NCBI RefSeq assembly: GCF_001687625.2
Contig: NZ_CP016538.2
Span: 592,001-656,000 of the forward strand
Direction: 5' to 3'
Length of the DNA: 64,000 nucleotides
Source of the DNA: Planococcus maritimus
Lineage (GTDB): Bacteria > Bacillota > Bacilli > Bacillales_A > Planococcaceae
Each line of letters starts with the position of its first letter. Within the stretch, counting starts at the first letter, position 1. This document shows, piece by piece, positions 42,756 through 51,695 of the stretch. The notes under the pieces were generated by a model. The model searched no databases, was not told the origin of the DNA, and was given only the letters and a program-made list of their open reading frames with translations. Position numbers and translations under genes: made by a program.

Positions 42756-44048
42756 ATGATGAGCAGGACGAACATTCAATCAGATAGAGAGAGTATTTAT
42801 TTTATTTTAAGTGTGATATTTAGTGTGTTGATTTATGTATTAGCGGCCGTATCGATTATCGGAATCGGTATCGCCTTGACGGTTTTTGCGTTTTTACTAT
42901 TTGCCAATGCGGTCATGCTTGGGTCGATCCGCGGCAACGGCGTGCGGATCCACGAACGCCAATTCCCGGATGTCTACGAACGCGTGCAAACCTTGTCTGC
43001 GCAAATGGAACTCAGCAAAGTCCCAGACGTTTTCGTTATTCAATCCGAAGGCGCACTCAACGCGTTTGCCACACGTTTCTTCGGACGCGATATGGTCGTC
43101 TTGTACTCGGAAGTGTTTGAACTGGCGCGCGAACAAGGTCAGGCAGAACTGGACTTTATCATCGCCCACGAACTGACTCACATAAAACGCCGCCACGTCT
43201 GGAAAAACTTATTGATCTTGCCGGCCGGGTTCATCCCGTTCCTCAGCACAGCATACAGCCGCTCTTGTGAATATACATGTGACCGCCAAGCCGCTTTTGA
43301 AATCCAAGATGCCGCTGCCGCGAAACGCGCATTGACGCTGCTCGGCATCGGCAAGAAAGCATACTTGGAAGTAAACGAAGACGCCTACCGCGAACAAATC
43401 GCAACAGAATCCAATGCCATCGTCTGGTTGAGCGAAGTGCTCTCGACGCACCCACGTCTGCCAAAACGCATCCAGTCGATTGATCATTTCAACAAGGCTG
43501 ACGTCATCTTCTATCAGCCAAAACACGGGCGCATCGCTCTTGGTGCTATCGCTGTTGCTGTAGTCATGAGCTTGGCGTATGCCGGCGTCGTTGGCATATT
43601 CACCACCACCGCAGCACTCGCTGTACCAACGTTTATGGCCATGGATGATGCGTTTTACGATGAAATGTATACCGTCGAAGGGGAGACGCCACTGATGGCC
43701 GCTGCCGCAGAGGGCGATTTAGCTGGAGTCGAGCAAGCACTCGCTGACGGCGAGGACGTTCACGCGAAAGACGCGGAAGGCTCTGACGCCTTGATGTACG
43801 CCATTTACTGGGGCGATCCGGACGTCATCCAAACATTGCTCGATGCAGGGGCTGATGTGAATACCTCCGATAACTACACGACACCTTTAGCCATTGCTGT
43901 CCTGTATGAAGACTATGAAAGCGCCAAACTGCTTATCGAAAACGGCGCAGACCCGACACTTGAAGGCCCCGACGGCTTGAGCGCTATTGATGAAATGGGC
44001 GCAGATTCCGAAGAAGAGTTCATGGAAAGGCTCGAACAAGGCTATTAA
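42756..44048 (+). CDS. M48 metalloprotease fused to C-terminal ankyrin repeats
   Basis: This is a 430-residue protein from the ATG at 42756 (AAAGGGAG upstream). Two N-terminal TM helices (about 15-57), an HtpX-like M48 domain with HELTH (H138, E139, H142) and a downstream Glu ligand E172 in CEYTCDRQ, and a third hydrophobic stretch (about 152-165) come first. A further membrane segment (about 258-290, LGAIAVAVVMSLAYAGVVGIFTTTAALAVP) follows, and then three ankyrin-type repeats (about 303-420: GETPLMAAAAEGDLAGVEQALADGEDVHAKD, DALMYAIYWGDPDVIQTLLDAGADVNTSD, TPLAIAVLYEDYESAKLLIENGADPTLEG). HtpX-type proteases degrade damaged membrane proteins; the ankyrin module is unusual and may recognise substrate. 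Confidence 0.85.
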   Translation: MMSRTNIQSDRESIYFILSVIFSVLIYVLAAVSIIGIGIALTVFAFLLFANAVMLGSIRGNGVRIHERQFPDVYERVQTLSAQMELSKVPDVFVIQSEGALNAFATRFFGRDMVVLYSEVFELAREQGQAELDFIIAHELTHIKRRHVWKNLLILPAGFIPFLSTAYSRSCEYTCDRQAAFEIQDAAAAKRALTLLGIGKKAYLEVNEDAYREQIATESNAIVWLSEVLSTHPRLPKRIQSIDHFNKADVIFYQPKHGRIALGAIAVAVVMSLAYAGVVGIFTTTAALAVPTFMAMDDAFYDEMYTVEGETPLMAAAAEGDLAGVEQALADGEDVHAKDAEGSDALMYAIYWGDPDVIQTLLDAGADVNTSDNYTTPLAIAVLYEDYESAKLLIENGADPTLEGPDGLSAIDEMGADSEEEFMERLEQGY

Positions 44049-44056
44049 TAAATCCC

Positions 44057-44098
44057 ACAAAACAAGCGTCGATCGCTAACAGATCGACGCTTGTTTCA
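44057..44098. terminator. Bidirectional terminator
   Basis: AAACAAGCGTCGATC pairs with GATCGACGCTTGTTT. It serves the M48 gene and the convergent lipoprotein gene. Confidence 0.88.
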
Positions 44099-44342
44099 TT
44101 GTTACGCTACCATCATCCCCATCAACATGATAGATGCCCCATTCGCAATTCCCCTCGTTTTCCCACTCCACCGCGTAACGCCCAAAACGATAGTCGATGG
44201 AAATCACTTCAGCTGTCCCGAAGGAATTGGTATGCAGCTGTTCAATGATCGCGACGGCTTCGGCTTCAGTAATTTCAGGTGCTTCTATACAGCCAACTAG
44301 CAACACACTTAAAAGCATGATGAACAAACTCAAACGTTTCAT
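44076..44342 (-). CDS. Small lipoprotein, 88 aa
   Basis: A signal peptide with lipobox LVGC (Cys about 18) is followed by a short domain (PEITEAEAVAIIEQLHTNSFGTAEVISIDYRFGRYAVEWENEGNCEWGIYHVDGDDGSVTMKQASIC), which contains two further Cys. It resembles PepSY-like or small inhibitor folds by length but is not recognised. AAAGGGGTGG precedes the ATG. Confidence 0.72.
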   Translation of the reverse strand: MKRLSLFIMLLSVLLVGCIEAPEITEAEAVAIIEQLHTNSFGTAEVISIDYRFGRYAVEWENEGNCEWGIYHVDGDDGSVTMKQASIC

Positions 44343-44532
44343 AAAGCCACCCCTTTGAAAGCTAGACGGGTATTCTTAAACAAAAGTTACTGGAATTTCA
44401 GCTGAATAGGTTATGTGCCTTTGATGAGCGGGTAATCACCTTGTAACACCCATTTATTTGGTAATTAAAACAGCCACGGCGAACCAAAAATAAAACAGAC
44501 CCTCAAAACCCAACAAGAAAGGACTGGTAGAA

Positions 44533-44691
44533 ATGAAAAAATTCGCAGCCATCCTCTTCGCAAGCGGCTTGGCATTGTCCGCATGCTCAAGCGACAGCGA
44601 ACCGGAAACAGAACCACTCGAAGAAAACGACGGCGCCGATGATACGATGACTGAGACAGAAGATGGTGAAGGGGAAGAAGAGGAAGATTAA
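44533..44691 (+). CDS. Small acidic lipoprotein, 52 aa
   Basis: The frame reads MKKFAAILFASGLALSAC, then an almost wholly acidic tail (SSDSEPETEPLEENDGADDTMTETEDGEGEEEED). It is a signal peptide with lipobox ALSAC plus an unstructured acidic chain. AAAGGA lies 11 bp before the ATG, and a terminator follows. No domain can be named. Confidence 0.68.
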   Translation: MKKFAAILFASGLALSACSSDSEPETEPLEENDGADDTMTETEDGEGEEEED

Positions 44692-44717
44692 TAGAGTCCA
44701 AATATGAATATACGACA

Positions 44718-44754
44718 TTCAAAAAAGCTCGCAGCAAATGCGAGCTTTTTTGCG
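44718..44754. terminator. Bidirectional terminator
   Basis: AAAAAGCTCGCA pairs with TGCGAGCTTTTTT. It lies between the small lipoprotein and the convergent antitoxin-like gene. Confidence 0.85.
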
Positions 44755-44768
44755 TTCATAGAAATAAA

Positions 44769-45134
44769 TTATTCCTCATCGAACAACCCGTTATCAGCTA
44801 TCTCATCTGAATCGATAGCCAAAATCCGTGCATAAGCTTTTTCCCCAACAACTTCTCTTAACGGCACCAATATTTCAGGAGCGGCATCTAGCTCCGAAAC
44901 GCGATTGGTGATTTCAAGCTTCAAACAAAGTTTCCGATAATACTCGAGCTCCTTGTGCAACCTTTCATATTCTTTGAAATCTAACAGCACAGAATCAATC
45001 CGATCATGAACGGAAAGGTACTGTGGCTTTTCTTTAGCTGCCTTTCTCAAGTCGGAAAAATTCTTCACAGCCTTAGAGACAGGTGTGATTTGGTCGGAAG
45101 TAATAAAAGGTTTGTGTCCCAATTCTGAAAGCAC
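44769..45134 (-). CDS. Phd/YefM-like antitoxin-type protein (orphan)
   Basis: This is a 121-residue protein from the GTG at 45134, with AAGGAG 9 bp upstream. The N-terminal half has the Phd/YefM pattern ITPVSKAVKNFSDLRKAAKEKPQYLSVHDRIDSVLLDFKEYERL (about residues 13-58), which normally binds operator DNA and neutralises a toxin. A helical C-terminal half follows. No RelE/Doc-type toxin gene is adjacent, so it is an orphan or acts in another role. It is divergent from the helicase-like gene. Confidence 0.7.
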   Translation of the reverse strand: MLSELGHKPFITSDQITPVSKAVKNFSDLRKAAKEKPQYLSVHDRIDSVLLDFKEYERLHKELEYYRKLCLKLEITNRVSELDAAPEILVPLREVVGEKAYARILAIDSDEIADNGLFDEE

Positions 45135-45478
45135 TCGAATCAACTCCTTATCATCCCTTTGTTTAAATATGATCTCAAGCTAATAATCTGTCAATAATTG
45201 TAGCAATATTGCAAAAAGTATCCTCAAATTAGCCATATAATGTTAAACTGAGATTTAATAAGATACAGGATTTTACAACTAGATTAGATAAGGATCAGCC
45301 GCAAAGTTAGCTATAACAAAAATCCCTCCAAGTGCATCAACGGTGAAATAGAACACAGCTATTATCGACTGGGCCGAAGTGCATAAGCCCTTACTTGTTC
45401 TTTCCGACGTTGGCTATCTAATCCCTACCCAGAATAAATTGAAACACATTAATCGCAGCAAAGAGAGGCTACATAATC

Positions 45479-47095
45479 ATGGGGATAACAAAACTGAAAA
45501 CCTGGGACTTTAATAAATCCACATTGGAAAGTATCAAGAACGATACTTACTTTGACTATCCAGTGGTTTACTTTCTCAACAACAATACAACGGTCTATAT
45601 CGGCGAAACGGTAGCTTTTAAAAATCGCATGAAGGCTCATTTGAATAATATCGAGCGAAAGAAATTAGAGAAAATGACCCTCATCATCCATGAACAATTT
45701 CACCGGTCGGCTACATACAATATTGAAACGAAACTCATCAATTATTTCTTAGGCGACGATCGCTACAAGCTGCAGAACAAGAGCCAGACGGCGCAAAGCG
45801 TCACGCATAACTACCATAACAAGGAATTCTACGATAAAGAAATTTTCAATGACATATGGAATGAACTATTGAATAGGAGAATGGTAAATAACCCTGCTCA
45901 CGTCATTGAAAACAGAGACATCTTCAAGCTTTCTCCTTTTAAAGAGCTGACGATGACGCAGCTCGAGCTTAAGACCAAAATTATAGAAGTGTGCGAAGAG
46001 CATATTCACGACGAGGAAACCTTTGTATTCATGGTGAAGGGCGAAGCCGGAGTAGGAAAGAGCGTAGTCCTCAGTTCCGTATTCAATAGCATCCAGGAGC
46101 TGGCGGCCGACAAAAATTCCAATCTCCATCAGACGAAGAATTACTTGCTCGTCAATCATTCAGAAATGCTGAAAACGTATAAAAACATCGCTGCCAATGT
46201 AAAGTTCCTTAAAAAGAATAACTTTGATAAGCCGACAAGTTTCATTAACAAACAAAAGAAAGCGGCAGAAAAGGCGGACATTGTGTTGGTCGATGAAGCG
46301 CATTTATTGCTGAGCAGAGTGGATGCTTTCAATGGATTCAATGAAGACAATCAATTGGAAGAAATCATTAAGCACAGCAAAGTCGTCATCGTCGTCTACG
46401 ACGAAAAACAAGTCTTAAAGCTGAAAAGCTATTGGGACGAGGAGCGACTGAAGAGTGTCGTGCCAGACCATCAAACGGAAGCGCCTTATATTCTAAAAGA
46501 ACAATTCCGCATGAATGCTGGAGACGACGTGATCGACTGGATCGATAATTTTGTAGAGAAGCGAATTCTGAAGTTACCAAGAGATAAACAATATGATTTT
46601 CAAATATTCGATTCTGCCAAAGAAATGCACGATGCCATAGTGGAGAAAGATAATATTTATGGACTCTCAAGAGTGGTCTCGACATTCGATTATGAACATA
46701 AGAAGGATGGCGAGCAGTACTACATTAGAGAAGATAGTCTCGAAATTCCCTGGAATTCAACCTATGCCAAAAAAACATGGGCAGAAGAGCGAGATACAAT
46801 TAAAGAAGCGGGCTCCATCTATACGATTCAAGGCTTCGATCTGAATTATGTAGGAGTTATATTGGGGCCATCAGTTACTTATGACGAGCAAAATGATTGC
46901 CTGAAGATTGTTACAGAGAAATATAGTGACACTGAGGCATTCAGAGGAAAAGAAGGTATTGCGAATGTTGAAAAGGCGAAAGAACAGATCATATTGAATT
47001 CAATTAATGTGTTGATGAAAAGGGGAATAAAAGGGCTTTATGTTTTTGCGAGTGATGAAAAGTTAAGGGAGCGTTTTTTAAATATTATGATGTGA
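45479..47095 (+). CDS. GIY-YIG nuclease-DUF2075 helicase fusion
   Basis: This 538-residue protein has an N-terminal GIY-YIG-like module (about 26-95: VVYFLNNN...VYIGET, R50, E83). A linker leads to a DUF2075/Schlafen-group-3-like ATPase with Walker A GEAGVGKS (188-195), DEAH (272-275) and helicase-like C-terminal motifs (VVIVVYDEKQVL, YILKEQFRMNAGDDVIDWIDNF, GSIYTIQGFDLNYVGVILGP). DUF2075 proteins are common in defence contexts. This one sits at the left edge of an AT-rich island. GAGAGG precedes the ATG. Confidence 0.82.
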   Translation: MGITKLKTWDFNKSTLESIKNDTYFDYPVVYFLNNNTTVYIGETVAFKNRMKAHLNNIERKKLEKMTLIIHEQFHRSATYNIETKLINYFLGDDRYKLQNKSQTAQSVTHNYHNKEFYDKEIFNDIWNELLNRRMVNNPAHVIENRDIFKLSPFKELTMTQLELKTKIIEVCEEHIHDEETFVFMVKGEAGVGKSVVLSSVFNSIQELAADKNSNLHQTKNYLLVNHSEMLKTYKNIAANVKFLKKNNFDKPTSFINKQKKAAEKADIVLVDEAHLLLSRVDAFNGFNEDNQLEEIIKHSKVVIVVYDEKQVLKLKSYWDEERLKSVVPDHQTEAPYILKEQFRMNAGDDVIDWIDNFVEKRILKLPRDKQYDFQIFDSAKEMHDAIVEKDNIYGLSRVVSTFDYEHKKDGEQYYIREDSLEIPWNSTYAKKTWAEERDTIKEAGSIYTIQGFDLNYVGVILGPSVTYDEQNDCLKIVTEKYSDTEAFRGKEGIANVEKAKEQIILNSINVLMKRGIKGLYVFASDEKLRERFLNIMM

Positions 47096-47131
47096 GAAAT
47101 TTATATCGAATATATATTAAGAAGGAATCAA

Positions 47132-47269
47132 ATGGCGAAAATTTATGACGCTTTATATAAAACTGCTATCCATGAACCAATAGTTGTGTTAATGAGCCTC
47201 ATACAAAAAAATGTTGTGAAAAATATAGATGAAACTTTTATTCTTCAATACCTGGTAGTTTCGAAATAG
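47132..47269 (+). CDS. Short hypothetical protein, 45 aa
   Basis: AGAAGGAATCAA precedes the ATG. The product reads MAKIYDALYKTAIHEP, continues VVLMSLIQKNVVKNIDE and ends YLVVSK. It may be a small accessory protein of the island or a truncated remnant; it is not recognised. The surrounding 47.1-47.4 kb gap holds nothing else supportable. Confidence 0.4.
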   Translation: MAKIYDALYKTAIHEPIVVLMSLIQKNVVKNIDETFILQYLVVSK

Positions 47270-47390
47270 TAACGTTATATAATATGTGCATGAATAAAAT
47301 AACATTTTGGAGCATCCCATGGAGCAATACAAGGTAATAATTATATTTAGTAAGTATGAAAAAATATGTGAATTAGTAGGAGGAATTTAA

Positions 47391-48863
47391 TTGTCTAGAG
47401 ATTTAGTTGAGGTAGAATATAATAATTATCCGAAGATAGATATAATAAAAGAGGGAGCCTCAGTTCAATCAATTGACACTTCTGTAGCAGCACTAAATCA
47501 ACCTTTAGCAGATATGTTGAATTATATTGGTCTGCCTACTGAGAATGTTCTTGTTCCAATCGAAGAAAGAAGAAAGGTTATTTATTCTTTACAATCAACT
47601 TTAGAAATTTTACCGATAGATAATAGAGATAAAGCATTTTATCTTTCAAAGTTTACAGTAGCAGTGACTGTTGGTTTATTTGATGGAGCTCTGAACTTTC
47701 TATGGAATGAGACTGTAAAAGCTATTAGAGAAATGGTTTCTAAATTTGATTTACAACACTTTTTTATGATTGCCGGGACAATATCTAATAAATACAAAGG
47801 ACTACATTCTCAAGAAGATTTTGAAGCGGTTTCTGAACACGATCTATTAGAAATATGTAGACGTATTGGATTATTAAATGATATTAATTTTAAGCGGTTG
47901 GAACATGTAAATTATCTTCGTAATCATGCTAGTTCTGCGCATCCTAATCAGAATGAAATTACAGGTATTGAGATGTTAGGGTTACTTGAAACTTGTTTGA
48001 AACATGCTATTACAGCCGAACCGGATCATTCAGTTATCCAAATAAAAGTTTTACTGGACAATATTAGAAAAAACGTTATTCCTACCGAAGATTTTGTGAT
48101 TATTGCTAGCGATATGCAAAAACAACCTCAAGAAAGAATTGATGATTTTGTTTTGTCAATTCATGGACTTTTCTGTGATGAAAGACAAAGTCAACTAGTT
48201 AGGGACAATATTGAAGGTCTAGCTCCTATCATCTGGGATTTTTCTACAGAGGACACTAAATATCAAATCGGAGCAAAATTTGGCTTATATAGAAAAAATG
48301 CTGAAACTGTGAAAAAAGAGTTAACTCAATCCTTTTTAGAGACAGTAAAGGGGATGAAATATAAAGATGAAGATAGTTTGGTTGCAGAACTAATAGAAAA
48401 ACTCCAAACACTAAGATCAGTTCATTATGATTGGAATAATTTTTATAATGAAAGTATTCATGCAAAGTCAATTTCTGAGTCCTTACCTCTTTCTGGTATA
48501 CCTATTGCAACGAGAAAACTATTTGTTAAAACAATTGTAGTATGTCTCGTTGGTAATGGTCAGGGGTATAGAAAGGGGGTAGATGAGCGAGCACTTCCAT
48601 ATTATTTGAAATTTGTTGAAATGTTTTCGGTTAAAGAAATCGTAGAATTTTTAAAGGCTTTTGACGATAAAGAATTTGTCTCTGATTTTGATAAAGAAAC
48701 ACCCGATAAAAGGTTAAGAGAATTGATTAAACATTTTAAAACCAAAACTACAGAAACACATATTAATTCGGCTTTAGATTTTATGTATGATTTTCCTGCT
48801 AGAAGACTTGATAAAGTTTCTTCGGATAGTAGTTATAAAGAAATCTTAAAACATATTAAGTAA
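47391..48863 (+). CDS. HEPN-motif protein of unknown family, 490 aa
   Basis: Starts at a TTG with AGGAGG 7 bp upstream; no better start is visible. The central region carries YLRNHASSAHPNQNEITGIEM, with R177 and H184 spaced as R-x6-H, the RNase motif of HEPN domains. The N-terminal part is helical (LNQPLADMLNYIGLP, AFYLSKFTVAVTVGLFDGALNFLWNETVKAI). The C-terminal half has several helical stretches of unknown fold. It is AT-rich compared with flanking genes. A likely nuclease effector, by motif only. Confidence 0.68.
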   Translation: MSRDLVEVEYNNYPKIDIIKEGASVQSIDTSVAALNQPLADMLNYIGLPTENVLVPIEERRKVIYSLQSTLEILPIDNRDKAFYLSKFTVAVTVGLFDGALNFLWNETVKAIREMVSKFDLQHFFMIAGTISNKYKGLHSQEDFEAVSEHDLLEICRRIGLLNDINFKRLEHVNYLRNHASSAHPNQNEITGIEMLGLLETCLKHAITAEPDHSVIQIKVLLDNIRKNVIPTEDFVIIASDMQKQPQERIDDFVLSIHGLFCDERQSQLVRDNIEGLAPIIWDFSTEDTKYQIGAKFGLYRKNAETVKKELTQSFLETVKGMKYKDEDSLVAELIEKLQTLRSVHYDWNNFYNESIHAKSISESLPLSGIPIATRKLFVKTIVVCLVGNGQGYRKGVDERALPYYLKFVEMFSVKEIVEFLKAFDDKEFVSDFDKETPDKRLRELIKHFKTKTTETHINSALDFMYDFPARRLDKVSSDSSYKEILKHIK

Positions 48864-48978
48864 CTATAGTTGTACCCTAAAGAAGTGAAATAAAAGATTC
48901 AAAAGTTCTGTGAATTAATTAAGTGGAAGTGGTTTAAGCGTTGTTGTATAAAAAATTTAAAAAGAAAAGAGGTTAACA

Positions 48979-49782
48979 ATGAAAAAGTGCTTCATTGTAA
49001 CACCAATAGGAAATGAGAATTCTGAAGTTAGAAGATCGGCAGAAGGTCTAATTGATGCTTTAATAGAGCCTATCCTAACAGAACTAAATTTTGAGATCTT
49101 TGTAGCACATAGAATGAATGATGCAGGGTCAATCACGCAGCAACTGTTAAAGCACATTTTAGAAGATGATTTGGTTATTGTTAATCTTACTGGTTTAAAC
49201 CCGAACGTTATGTATGAGTTAGCTGTCAGACATGCTATCCGAAAGCCTATTGTACAGTTATGCGAATTTGGAACTGTATTACCTTTTGACATTACTGATC
49301 AAAGAACAATTTTTTACAAAAATGACATGATGGGAATTGTAGAAATTAAAGACAAACTGCGTAATATGATAAAAGATGCTAATAAAGATGAGATTACTGA
49401 TAATCCTATATATAGAGCTATAGAGAGTAATATGATACTTAAACAGGTTGAGACTGAGGATGCTCAAACATATATTATTCATAAACTAGAGCAATTAGAC
49501 AACAAAATAAACACTATAACTAACACAGGTTTTCCTCGAATCAACAGAAAGAATGAGAATAAGCAAGTAGTGATACAAGGAACAGAAGAATTTAATGAAG
49601 AGAATATTAATAGATTAATTAGTGATATAATTCACGAATTCACGCCAAATGGTGTTAAGCATTCTTATGAAAAAGTTACAAAGAAATTAAGTTTAGAAAT
49701 TATGAATCCGGTAAACTTCAGAACAATAATATTAGAGCAAATCTGTCATAAATATAATGTGATACTTCAAACTATAATTTAG
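48979..49782 (+). CDS. Deoxyribosyltransferase-like (DRHyd/TIR-like) protein
   Basis: This 267-residue protein starts with FIVTPIGNENSEVRRSAEGLIDALIEPIL, continues with FVAHRMNDAGSITQQLLKHILEDDLVIVNLTGLNPNVMYELAVRHA, and then FDITDQRTIFYKNDMMG. This is the nucleoside 2-deoxyribosyltransferase-like fold with the conserved NxxVMYE region, akin to NAD- or nucleotide-cleaving effectors. A helical C-terminal segment (about 200-267) follows. It lies 115 bp after the HEPN gene in the same direction. AAGAGG precedes the ATG. Confidence 0.72.
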   Translation: MKKCFIVTPIGNENSEVRRSAEGLIDALIEPILTELNFEIFVAHRMNDAGSITQQLLKHILEDDLVIVNLTGLNPNVMYELAVRHAIRKPIVQLCEFGTVLPFDITDQRTIFYKNDMMGIVEIKDKLRNMIKDANKDEITDNPIYRAIESNMILKQVETEDAQTYIIHKLEQLDNKINTITNTGFPRINRKNENKQVVIQGTEEFNEENINRLISDIIHEFTPNGVKHSYEKVTKKLSLEIMNPVNFRTIILEQICHKYNVILQTII

Positions 49783-50059
49783 AAGTTCAGATTGAAGACA
49801 TTTACTTTGACGAAGTTTAAATTGTTCCGTTGCTAGAAAAGGATCGTTATAAAAGCTTGCGCTTATTTAATTTTCTTGAATGTGAGTCATTATTAGGTAA
49901 ATTGAAATAACAAATAATAAATAATAAATAAGCTAAATTCTTAATTCCGAGCCCTTGCAGTTCTAAGTCTAAAACGACCCAAAAATAAAATTTCTCCCAA
50001 ATTCTGCGTAATGTAGTCGCCATTACAAACAAACAGAAGGGAAAGCGTTATATACCTAT

Positions 50060-50560
50060 TATCGGACGATATGCCTTCGGAAGCTGCTTACTCTCTTATG
50101 ATTGCAGCCATCAGTGAGACCAATGCATTAAATCTACGATGTCTTGGTGGCGAAAGCCATTCAGAAAGGCTATATTACGGAAAAACCACTGGCGCTATTG
50201 ACACCTCACATTTCGAAACTGACGAAAAGCCAACGCAGCTGCGAAAAATAAAAAGTAGTGTCCCAAAAAACTAGGACGAAAATCAAAAGAAGAACAGGCT
50301 GTCCAACAAGAAGCCCAAAAGACGCTTTACGAAAAAGAGATTGACTATCAATTGGATGTCTCTACCGAGACATTGGTGAATGAGGTGCCAGTGGCACCTA
50401 AATGGTGTATCAAGAAAAACAGTAACGGGAAAAATGCATTTTGGTTCGGTTACATTAACCACTTGGCTGTGACAACTAAGGGCCGGTATATTGTTAACCG
50501 CCCTATGAGTTCAGAGAACCTGAATGAAAGAAAAGCAGTCTTCGACCCCTGAAACGAATC
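50060..50560 (+). pseudogene. IS1182-like transposase remnant
   Basis: One frame reads DDMPSEAAYSLMIAAISETNAL and then GAIDTSHFETDEKP. It stops, and the next frame resumes with GRKSKEEQAVQQEAQKTLYEKEIDYQLDVSTETLVNEVPVAPKWCIKKNSNGKNAFWFGY...LAVTTKGRYIV. Together these are the N-terminal half of a DDE transposase of IS1182 type, broken by at least one frameshift and lacking the catalytic C-terminal half. It is not expressed as a functional transposase. The rest of 49.8-50.7 kb holds nothing else I can support. Confidence 0.78.
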
Positions 50561-50696
50561 CAGCAAACGATGACGGGGCTTTTCAAGCAGACATTCTGAA
50601 CAATCAACATCATCAACTTTTGGACATTACAAAATAGTATTAACAACTAATTTAAATTAAAACGCTTTAATGAAGAGAAATAAGGGAGGTTATTTT

Positions 50697-51695
50697 GTGT
50701 TTGTTTATTATGCGAAATTTAATATCAATTCAAATGTTGAAGAGTTAAAAAAGGACAAAAGCAAACTTGAAAATATCTTAGGAGAACTAGCTCATGAACT
50801 AGATACTAAACCGCAAGAGTACGTGTTCGAAAATGAAATTTCCTACTATGTAAATCAAGATGAATTTGATGAAAATGGGAATGAAATAAAGAAAAAGATT
50901 TTAGAAATAGATACGTATCGATTTATCAATACAAAACGACTGAAAGAAGATCATGGAGATATTATAATAGGAGACTTAATGCGTGAAAAACCTGATACAA
51001 TAAAAATTTATAACAATAAGACTCAAAAGATAGAAACCTCTGGTATTAGTCGAAGAGTATTTAGTACCACTTTTATATTTGATTTGCGAAGTGAGATAAT
51101 TGCTTTTACTGAAAGACAGGGTATGGGGAAAAATCAATTTATCAAAGCTTTTGAAGAACTCACAAAAACTATATTAGAAGATAAAGCTATTAAAATAATT
51201 TTAAAACAAAACTCTGAGAATTTTGAGGAGCGGGTTAGAGAATTGACTCGTGTAAATCAAATAAATGTTGAAATAATCAGTCCTAATTTTGTTGATAAAG
51301 AATTAGATGAGATTGAAAAAGAAGCTAAAGAAATTGGCGAAAAGATGGATGAACAAAATATTACTAAGATGGAGTACTACATTGAGACAAGCGAAGAAAA
51401 TAATAAAGGGATTGATCTAGAAGGAGAATATGCTAAAGAAGTGTTGCACAAGTTTAGTGTAATGGGTTTTTTAGGGTATTCAAAAGCTGTTATAACTGGA
51501 TTTATTGGTAAACATGCTAAAACAGTTAAATCGGAAAAGGATACTCCATTAGTAACTTCGATTAGTTATGAAGACCGAGAGAACACTGAATATTTTAAGG
51601 ACCATGTTTTAAATGCTATAACGGGAGAGGCGATAAAGCAGACTGTGAAAAATCAAAAAAATTCAACTAAAGTGCAAAAAAAGAGTGATTCTTAA
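50697..51695 (+). CDS. Unrecognised soluble protein, first gene of a two-gene cassette
   Basis: This is a 332-residue protein from the GTG at 50697, chosen because AAGGGAGG lies 7 bp upstream. The N-terminal half is beta/alpha-like (FVYYAKFNINSNVEELKKDKSKLENILGELAHELD). A middle segment ISRRVFSTTFIFDLRSEIIAFTERQGMGKNQFIKAFEELTKTIL and an acidic helical C-terminal part with FSVMGFLGYSKAVITGFIGK follow. No signal peptide or membrane helix is seen. Its stop shares one base with the start of the membrane gene. Layout loosely recalls DUF4747-type proteins, which I cannot verify. Confidence 0.6.
   Translation: MFVYYAKFNINSNVEELKKDKSKLENILGELAHELDTKPQEYVFENEISYYVNQDEFDENGNEIKKKILEIDTYRFINTKRLKEDHGDIIIGDLMREKPDTIKIYNNKTQKIETSGISRRVFSTTFIFDLRSEIIAFTERQGMGKNQFIKAFEELTKTILEDKAIKIILKQNSENFEERVRELTRVNQINVEIISPNFVDKELDEIEKEAKEIGEKMDEQNITKMEYYIETSEENNKGIDLEGEYAKEVLHKFSVMGFLGYSKAVITGFIGKHAKTVKSEKDTPLVTSISYEDRENTEYFKDHVLNAITGEAIKQTVKNQKNSTKVQKKSDS

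Noticed and set aside
49847..50032. Small minus-strand frame with a hydrophobic centre
   Set aside because: No ribosome site, AT-rich low-complexity sequence beside the transposase remnant, and no recognisable motif.
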